From positions 1 to 11,875 of the forward strand of contig DASH01000001.1 of assembly GCA_002503705.1 (NCBI GenBank): a stretch of 11,875 nucleotides of DNA, read 5' to 3'. The position numbers and the translations under genes were made by a program. Positions 1 through 7,800 of the stretch are shown one piece after another. Under the pieces are notes generated by a model. That model saw only the letters and a program-made list of their open reading frames with translations. It ran no database searches and was not told where the DNA came from. The stretch's first letter is position 1. Each line of letters begins with the position of its first letter. The DNA is from Candidatus Woesearchaeota archaeon UBA153. Lineage in GTDB: Archaea > Nanobdellota > Nanobdellia > Woesearchaeales > UBA525.

Positions 1-1881
1 CGTGTTCGTCGGATCGGAGAGTTCGCTTGTTAGGACCGCCCCTTTGATGACGACGACGATGTCCGAGTCATCCGTGGAGATATAACCGACTTGCGTCGCG
101 GTGAGGTCGGTGCCGGAGTTTTCCGTGTTGACGTGGACGATGGGGTTGAGCGTGTTGGTCGGGTCGATGGCGAGGAGCCATGGCCGCGCCTCGGTCTGGA
201 TGCCGGCGGCGCTCTCGACGGTGATGCGGCCGAGCGTGTACAGGTCAGGCGTGACGAGCGGCGCTTGCGCGCGGTAGGAGAGCGTCGTGCCCGGCTCGAC
301 GCTCGTCCAGGTCAGCGTCCGCGAGTCCGAGCCGGTCGCGAGCTGCGCGCCGCCGGTGTCGACGACGTCGAAGGCGAGGGGGAGCCGTTCCGTGACGATG
401 ACGAGGCCGGGGAGCGCGTCGCGGCGCTCGATTTTCATCTTACTCTCGAACGGGCCGAGCCACGGGTCGACGCTCATCGGCGCCTCGCGGAGGATGTCGT
501 ACGAATATGAGGTGGCGACGTCGAACGAGGAGGCCATCGTCGTGTTCACGCGGTCGGCGTTCACGACGACGAAAAGGCCGTACGTTCCCTCCGCCGTTGT
601 TGAGTGAAATTCTGCGCGATAGATGCCGTTCGAGACCTCCGCGATCGTGTCGTCGTCGGTCGAGAGCGAGCGCGTCACGTTCCCGGGAGCCGTGATGAAG
701 AGCTCGACGTTCGCGCCGGAGACGAGGAGGCCGTCCGTGTCGAGGACGGCGAGGAGGAGTTCGGCGGTCTCGCCGGGAGCGTAGACGGGCTTGACGCTGT
801 TCACCGTCGCGACGCCGGTCTCGACGTACGCGGGATCGGTGGCGTTGAAGGTGATCACGTACTCCTCTCCCGGCGTCAAGTGTTGGATGAAATCCCAGGT
901 GCCGGCGCACGTTTCCGCAAACATGTCCCACGCGGCGCACTTGTACAGCGCGTCGCCGCTCGCGACGCGCGTCATCTCTCCGGTCGCGAACGTCGTGCCG
1001 CTCGGGTCGAGGGAGAGCGTGTCGACGATGCGCAGTCCGCGCGTGCGGAACCCTGTCGCCAAGGGGGTCGGCGCGCCGAGCACGACGACGATGCCGCGCG
1101 AGGCGTTCACCCCGCGGAGCGTCAACGAACGATAGCGGCGTTCGCGCTCGTTCGCGTCAGGCGTGAGACGGACGACGACAAGCGAACTGTCGGGCAACGC
1201 GGCGGCACGCGCTTCGAGCTGGTCGAGCGGCGCGGCAAAGAAGTTCTTGCCGTCGCTCGCGGTCATCGTGATCGAGGGGTTAAGTGAAATTCCTCGCGTG
1301 TCGCGAAGAGAGAACCTTCGGCTCTCGTCGCGAGCGAGCGCCGCTCTCGACGCGTCGCGGAGAAAAGCGTCGCCGGAGAGGGACTCGAGGAGCGCTGTCG
1401 CGTCAGCGAACGTGGCGGAAGGCGGGCTCGAATCCGACGTCCGAGGGAGGGGAAGAGTTGACGCGCCACCGTCGACGACGGTGAAGTTGAGCGTCGCGAT
1501 GACCACGCCGCGCGCATCGGTGAGGAGGACGCGATGCAGCCCCCTCTCGGCCGGCGTGAAGGCGAGCGTCGGCTCAGGGACGCCGAGATACCGGTAGACC
1601 GTCGTCGGCGTCTCGAGGCGCAGGCCGTCCGGCACGCCGGCGATGACGAGCCGCAACTGCTCCCCGACGCGCGGTTGCGTCGTGTCGAACGCGTCAAGCG
1701 CGTCAAGCGGGCCAAGCGCGTCAAGCGGGCCAAGCGCGCCAAGCGCGCCAGGCGGGTCAAGCGTCACGCTCACGGATGGCCCTTGCGCGAGAACGATGCT
1801 GGCGAGGACGAGAGCGAGGAGAGCTATGAAGAGAAGCCGTGCCGACCTCGCCATCCCGTGTTTGAACGCCGTTCCCGTCAT
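1..1881 (-). CDS. Large exported surface protein, N-terminal 627 residues (C-terminus beyond the left edge)
   Basis: Translating the minus strand from ATG at 1881 gives 627 codons without a stop, so the gene runs off the window. Residues 10-32 form a signal peptide (ARLLFIALLALVLASIVLA, then Q33). Residues 41-64 are a tripeptide repeat. An Ig-like module with TPTTVYRYLG (91-100) matches residues 184-193 of the upstream giant, and a later LYKC...C.G segment (312-326) matches residues 354 onward there, so the two are paralogous at their N-termini. Residues about 360-445 (APGETAELLLAVLDTDG...) resemble a macroglobulin MG2-like beta domain. Residues 470-573 (DPWLGPF to PWLLAIDP) resemble a module I recall from DPANN and CPR surface proteins. 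It starts 5 nt after the preceding stop, with a weak GTGAGG upstream. ATG at 1854 is an alternative start that also keeps the signal peptide. The role is probably cell-surface structure or adhesion; no enzyme motif is visible. Confidence 0.88.
   Translation of the reverse strand, partial: MTGTAFKHGMARSARLLFIALLALVLASIVLAQGPSVSVTLDPPGALGALGPLDALGPLDALDAFDTTQPRVGEQLRLVIAGVPDGLRLETPTTVYRYLGVPEPTLAFTPAERGLHRVLLTDARGVVIATLNFTVVDGGASTLPLPRTSDSSPPSATFADATALLESLSGDAFLRDASRAALARDESRRFSLRDTRGISLNPSITMTASDGKNFFAAPLDQLEARAAALPDSSLVVVRLTPDANERERRYRSLTLRGVNASRGIVVVLGAPTPLATGFRTRGLRIVDTLSLDPSGTTFATGEMTRVASGDALYKCAAWDMFAETCAGTWDFIQHLTPGEEYVITFNATDPAYVETGVATVNSVKPVYAPGETAELLLAVLDTDGLLVSGANVELFITAPGNVTRSLSTDDDTIAEVSNGIYRAEFHSTTAEGTYGLFVVVNADRVNTTMASSFDVATSYSYDILREAPMSVDPWLGPFESKMKIERRDALPGLVIVTERLPLAFDVVDTGGAQLATGSDSRTLTWTSVEPGTTLSYRAQAPLVTPDLYTLGRITVESAAGIQTEARPWLLAIDPTNTLNPIVHVNTENSGTDLTATQVGYISTDDSDIVVVIKGAVLTSELSDPTNT
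1690..1761 (-). repeat. 9-bp minisatellite, 8 tandem units, coding for a Leu-rich tripeptide repeat
   Basis: Eight consecutive 9-bp units lie in frame. On the plus strand they read cgcgtcaag (three copies), cgggccaag (two copies), cgcgccaag, cgcgccagg and cgggtcaag. They encode residues 41-64 of the partial surface protein as triplets L-D/G-A/P (one unit is P-G-A), directly after the signal peptide and before the first folded domain. The unit length keeps the frame when copies are gained or lost, so the linker length could vary between strains. Confidence 0.93.
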
Positions 1882-1886
1882 GCGCC

Positions 1887-4800
1887 TCACGTCAGTTCCG
1901 TGTAGAAGACGACGCTGGCCGTCGCCCCCGCGTACTCCCGCAACGGCGCGGGAATCTTCGCCTCATAGTCGTACGTCCCGAGATAGCCCGCCATGCTCTC
2001 GTTGACCTGCGTGATGAAGACGACGTCCTGCGAGCCGTTGTACTCGGCGCCGCCGTCGCCGGCATCCCACAAGATGCCGGTCTTGAAGCTGCTCGTGTTC
2101 GTGCTGTTCACGATGGGGACGTTGAGGACGTCGCGGCGGAAGATCCGATAGTCTCTCGTCTCTTTCGGCGCGTCCGCGGACGTCCACGTCGCGTTGATGT
2201 TGTCCGAGTAGCTCGTCGCGCCGAACTGCGCGTCGAGCTCCGCGAAATCATCGAACGCCGAGGCGTTCCCCGCATCCAGACCGAGCGGGTGGAGCTGGAG
2301 GAAATTGAGAGCGCTGTCCACGTCGGCGATGAGGATGTTCGTTCCCGTCGCGTTCGAGACGTTCCACGTCCAGACCGGCGTCAAGGCCGCGTTCGTGACG
2401 CGGAGCGTGTTGTCAGTCTCGCCGCTGAAGACGGTGTAGAAGCCGACGATGATCGTGCGGAACGCCTTGTTGTTCGTCTCGTTCGACTCGTCGATCGAGC
2501 CGTTCGTCGCGTACGGAGGGTCGACGATGACGTACAAGTTGTTCGGACCGATGATCGTCGTGTACGCGACGCTCACCGTCATGTTCTCGCCAAGTTCGAG
2601 GCCCGCGATGGGCTGGTTCGTGCCGATCTGGACGCCGCCCGCGTCAGGGTCGCCGCGGTAGAAGCTCACGTTGAACGCGCCGGCGGCGCTCGAGCCGATA
2701 TTGTAGACGTTCGCGAAGAGCGTGATCGTCTGGTTCTCGATCGGGGAGGAGTTGCTGAACGTGATATTCCCCGTCGTGATGAGGAGGTCGGGCTGCGGCA
2801 CCGTGAAGTTCCACGTGAAGCTGGTGTTCGCGTTGCCCGCGACGTCGACGCACGTGACGTTCCACCAATGGAGGCCTGAGGACAAGCCCGAAATCGTCTC
2901 GTTGAGCGTCGTCCCGACCGCGACCTGCGCATACGTCTCGTTGTACCAACCGCCGTCAATCGTCAGCTCGCACGTCACGTTCGGGGAGAGGTTGTCGGTC
3001 ACGGTGAAGTTGAAGAAGACGGTGCTGTTCGCGGTGAGGTTGCCGTCGGGCGGGTTATGCATGATGACGGTCGGCCCGGTCCGGTCGACGTACAAGAGCC
3101 GCGTCGCGGGAGCGTACGCGTTGTGGAACGCGCCGCTGTCGATGCAGTTCACCGTCCAGTTGAAGACGCCTTCCGGCATCGACGCGTTGACGATCGCGTT
3201 CACCGCAGTATTCGTGATGGACGAGTCGACCGTGCTCGGGGAGCCGTTCAGGAAGAGCGTGCAGTTGCTGAAGCCGTCATTGTCGGAGACGTTGACGAGA
3301 TAGGTGACGCTCACGTTGGAGAGCCACGTTCCCGTCGGCGGAGAGAGGAGCGAGACGTTCGGCGTGATGTTCATCGTGAAGTTCCTCGTCTCGCTCGTGT
3401 TGACATGACGCGCGTCGTCCCGGCACGTGACGTTCCAGAAGTGGTGGTCGTCGCCGAAATCGAAGACGGTCAGGTCGTACGGTTGATCGACGAGGACGGG
3501 GAGGTTGAGCCCTTCGACCGTGTTGTCGACGGTGAGGTTGCACGTCAGGTTCGTGTCGACCGCATCAGACGCGCTCCAGTTGAAGAGGACGTCGTCGTTG
3601 ACGGTGAACTGCGCGGCAGAGTCAGGGTCGTGCAACGTGATGTTCGGCGCTTTCGTGTCGATCGTGAAGTGCGAGTAGTTCGACGCCTGCCAGTTGTCGT
3701 CCGTGTCACGGCACGAGACCGTCCAGTTATAGTGGCCGTCGGGGAGGGCGAAGACGGGAAAATTGTTGTTCTGGTTCTCGGCGATCGAGTTGTCCGTGTC
3801 GTTGTACCAACCGTCGTTGATAGTGAGGTTGCACGCGGCGATGCCGTACGGGTCCTCGGGGAGGTAGATGAGCGTGAGGTCGCTCACGTTGAGCGTCTCG
3901 AAATCCGTCGGGGAGAGGAGCGTGACGCGCGGCGGCGCTTCGACGGTGAAGTTCCACGTCGCGCTCATGTTCGCGTTCCCGGCGAGGTCGATGCAGGTCA
4001 CGTTCCACAAGTAGCTGTAGTCGGGGTAGAGTTTCCAGAACGCGTACGGTTGGCTCTCGTTCACGACGATGTTCTCCCGCTCGTTGAGCGTGTCGATCGT
4101 CACGTTGCACGTCAGGTTCGGCGACCACGTATCGTACGCGGTGAAGCTGAACGTGACGTTGTTCCAGTCGACGATGGAGAGGTCGCCGGGCGTGGTGAGC
4201 GTGATGTTCGGCGCGTACAAGTCAATCGTGAACGTGCGGTTCTCGCTCCAGCCGGGAATGCCCGCGGCATCGTAGCACCTGACAGCCCACGTGTGCGGCC
4301 CTTCGTCATCGACGGTGTAGTTAGCGAAGAAGAAGTTGTACGCGCCGTCGGAAGGCGCGGGGTCGGTCGTGTTCTCGAGCCCGTCGAGGAAGAGGGTGCA
4401 GTTCGCGAGGGCGCCGTTCGAGACAGGGATATACTGGAACGTCAGGTCGAGGTAGTAGTTCACGTACGCGTCAGGGTCGGGGAACGTGAGGTTGACCGTC
4501 GGCGGGACGAAGACCGTGAAGTTCGCCCAGTCGCTCATGTTCCAGTTGCCAGCGTCGTCGGTGCAGTTCACCGTCCAGTTGTGCGGGCCGTTCAAGAAAC
4601 CGCCAACGGTGAAATTCACCGGGGTTTTCGCGGGCGAGGAGATGCCGGTTCGGTTCCGCGCGCCGTCAACCCAAAGGTCGCAGCTCATCGTCAGGTCCTG
4701 GTCGTCGTCCGCCGTCCAGTTGAAGTTGACGCTGGAGGAGTTGACTTGATCATCGACAGGATAGTTGAGCGCGAGGGTGGGTTTCGCGTTGTCGATGAAG

Positions 4801-7800
4801 AGGAAGCGCGAGGCGGGCTGGAAACTCTTCAGGAACGTTCCATTATCATAGCAGCGTACCGTCCACGTGTACGTCCCCGCGGGGAGGGCGGCGATCGTCC
4901 GCCAGTTGAGCGCGCCGTTCACGATGGGCGAAGCGTTGAGATAGTCGCCCGTGACCGGTCCGGTGAGGAGGCGGACGCTACAATTGGTGAAGCCGTCGTT
5001 GTCCGTCGGCGTATACGTGAAGTTGACGAGCGCGCCGCTGCGGTACGCGTTCGGCGCGGGAGTCCCGAGCGCGACCGTCGGGGTCTGGCTCACGTTGAAC
5101 GCGGCGGGAGCGCTCGAGCCGGTGTGGTTCGCCTTGTCCCTGCACGAGACGTTCCACGAGTAGACGCCGTCAGGAACGTTCGTGACCGGACGGCTCGTCG
5201 TCAACAACCTGATCGCGTTGATACCGGTCAAGGTCGTCGAAGCGAGTGACGTGTTGTACTTCAGCGCGCACGTCGCGTTGTAGCTCATCGTGTCGTTCAT
5301 CTGGAACTGGAAGCTGTACGAGCCGCTCGCGAGCTGCGTGTTCTTCGGACTGATGAGGCCGACGGTCGGCGCGTTCAGGTCGACGATGATGCGCCACGCT
5401 GGCGAATACTGGTCGGTGTATCCGGTCGTGTCGGTGCAGTTGACCGTCCACGAATGGTTCCCTTCCGGGACTCCCGCCATGGTGAAGCTGTTCAGCGCGT
5501 TGTTCACGATCGGCGTCGAGTTCGTCTTGTTGAAGACGCCGTTGAAGTAGAGGTCGCACTTCTGGAACCCTTCGTTGTCGCTCGCGTTGTAGTAGAGCGT
5601 GAAGTCGCCGTCGCTATCGTACGAGTTTGAAGGCGGCGCTTTGAGCGTGACGGTCGGCGGGATGTCCGTGACGTTGAACCAACGCGTCTCGCTCGAGTTC
5701 GAATTGGTCGCGAGATCAGTGCACGTCACGCTCCAGTTATGGCGCCCGACAGACAAGGACGCGACGGTAGCATTCACCCACGCGCCGGGAAGCGACGAGA
5801 GAGGAGCACCCCTCGGCGTGCTGTCGACGAAGAGCTGGCAGCTCAACGCCTCAGCGCGGTTGTCGTACGCGGTCCAGTTGAACGTGACCGTGCTGTAGTC
5901 GAAGACGTGGTCGGGCACCGGCGTGTTGAGCGTGACGTTCGGCGCTTTCGTGTCGACGTGCACGTCCCACGTCTGGCTCGCGTTGCCGAGGTAGCCGCCG
6001 GTGTCGTAGCACCGCACCGTCCAGTTGAAGTCGGACGAGATGCCGGACGCGAACGCGAGCGTGAACTGGTTCGTCCCGGGGTTCGTGACCGGCGTGCTGT
6101 TCGTCTTGTTGAACAGGCCGTTCACGTAGAGCGAACAGTTCGCAATCCCGCCAGCGTCGGCCACGCGGTACGTCAAGCGGACCGTCGTGTTCTTCGTGTA
6201 CGTCTCGTCGGGCGGGTTCGTCAGGTTGATGTTCGGCGCGGTCGAGTCACCCACCGTGACTTGCCGCGTCGTCGCGCCCGTCGCGGTCTCGAAGACGTCC
6301 GTGGCGATGCAGCGGATATTGTTGACCGAGGCGATGCTGCCCATGATGACGAACGTCGTGTTCGTGCTGTTGCTCTCAGGGTTCCCAATCAGGTTGCCGA
6401 GGTTGTGCGGGTTCGTCTCCGTGCCGTTCAGGACGAGGTTCCCCGCGGCCCCGATACTGCTCCACGCGCCCGCGCCCGTGTTCTGCTGCGCGTAGACGTT
6501 CGTGTTGACGCAGTAGCCGTACGCGCACGTCGCCTGACAGGTCATCGAGAACGCCTCGTTCTGCGCGATGGTCACGTCCGTCGTCGGGCTGACGAGCGCC
6601 ACGGTGAGGTCGCCGATCGTCTGGAACGGGACGATGTTCACGTACGAAGTGTCGACGTCCCACTGATGGACGAACGTCGAAGGTTGCGTGCCGTGCGTGT
6701 TCTTCACGTTCATGACGAGCTTGAGCCGGTCGTTCCCGTACAGCCGGATGGCGCTCGCCGGGGAGCACGACCCTTGCGCGTCCCCTCCGTTCGGAATGGC
6801 GCGGCCGTTCCCCGCGTCGTCGCCGAACTGGCAGATGGGCGTCTCGGTGCCGTTGTTGCGGAGCGCGTAGAGCTTCCACGTCAAGAACGGCGTTCCCGCA
6901 TCGGCCTCCGAGCTGAAATAGGCGGAGAAGTAGATGGTCGCGGTGCTCGGGATGTACGCGCCGTTCCCGCCGAGGTAGTCGCTCGTCGCGTTCAAGAGGT
7001 TGATGAATCCTGTTCCGGGGAGCGTGACCGTCTTGCTGTTCGTTCCGCCGTCGGTGGTCTGCGCGAGGCCGATGTTGCAGTCGCCAGTGCCGGCGCAGTT
7101 CGCGCTCGACGTCTCATACCAGTAGCCCGTATAGACGACCGGTGTCCGGTTGACGGTGAAGTGGAGCGTCGGGGTCGCGTTCTGGTTGCCCGCCTCGTCG
7201 GAGCAGCGGACGTACCACTCGTACAGCCCGTTCTGGGTGAACCCTCGGATGAAGCTCTGCGACGTCCCTTCCGTGATCGAAGTGTCGGTCTCCACGAGAC
7301 TCCCGTTCACGTACAACGAGCAGTTCGCCACGTCGCTCAGCGCGTCGGTCACGTTGTACGAAAAGGTGACGGTGCTTCCCGTCTCGACGGAGTAGTCTTC
7401 AGGGCTCTCGTTGAAGATCTGCGGCGCGAGCGTGTCGAGACGCAACGGGTAGTTCGTCGAGCCCGACTTCGACTGCCCGTCAGAATCGTTGCACTGGACG
7501 TTCCAGAGATAGTTCCCGTCGCTCGTGAAGTTGTAGGAGATCGTGTTCGCGGCGTTCTTCGTGACGCTCGTGATGTTCGCGACCGGGTTCCAACCGCTCT
7601 CGTTCGTGTACAGCCTGCACCATTGGAAGCTCGCCGCCGTCGTGTTCGGCGTGAAGACGAACGGGACGTTCAGGAGAGAGTTGCGCTTCGCGCCGTACGC
7701 GGGACTGGAGAGCGTCACGGTCACGTTGCCGTACGCGGTATAGTTCCACGTCACGTTGAGCGAGGTGAGGCTGAGGGAGATCGCCGGCGACTGTGTCGAC

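Noticed and set aside
604..1287. Plus-strand open frame opposite the partial surface gene
   Set aside because: Arg/Glu/Val-rich mirror frame with no motif; the minus strand here carries the LYKC and MG2-like modules.
1263..1760. Minus-strand frame with RLARLARLTRL-type repeats
   Set aside because: It is the 9-bp minisatellite read in the wrong frame; the frame beginning at 1881 has the signal peptide and paralogous domains.
3057..5249. Plus-strand open frame of 730 codons antisense to the Ig array
   Set aside because: Same composition artefact, lying wholly inside the twelve-domain array; no ribosome site or known motif.
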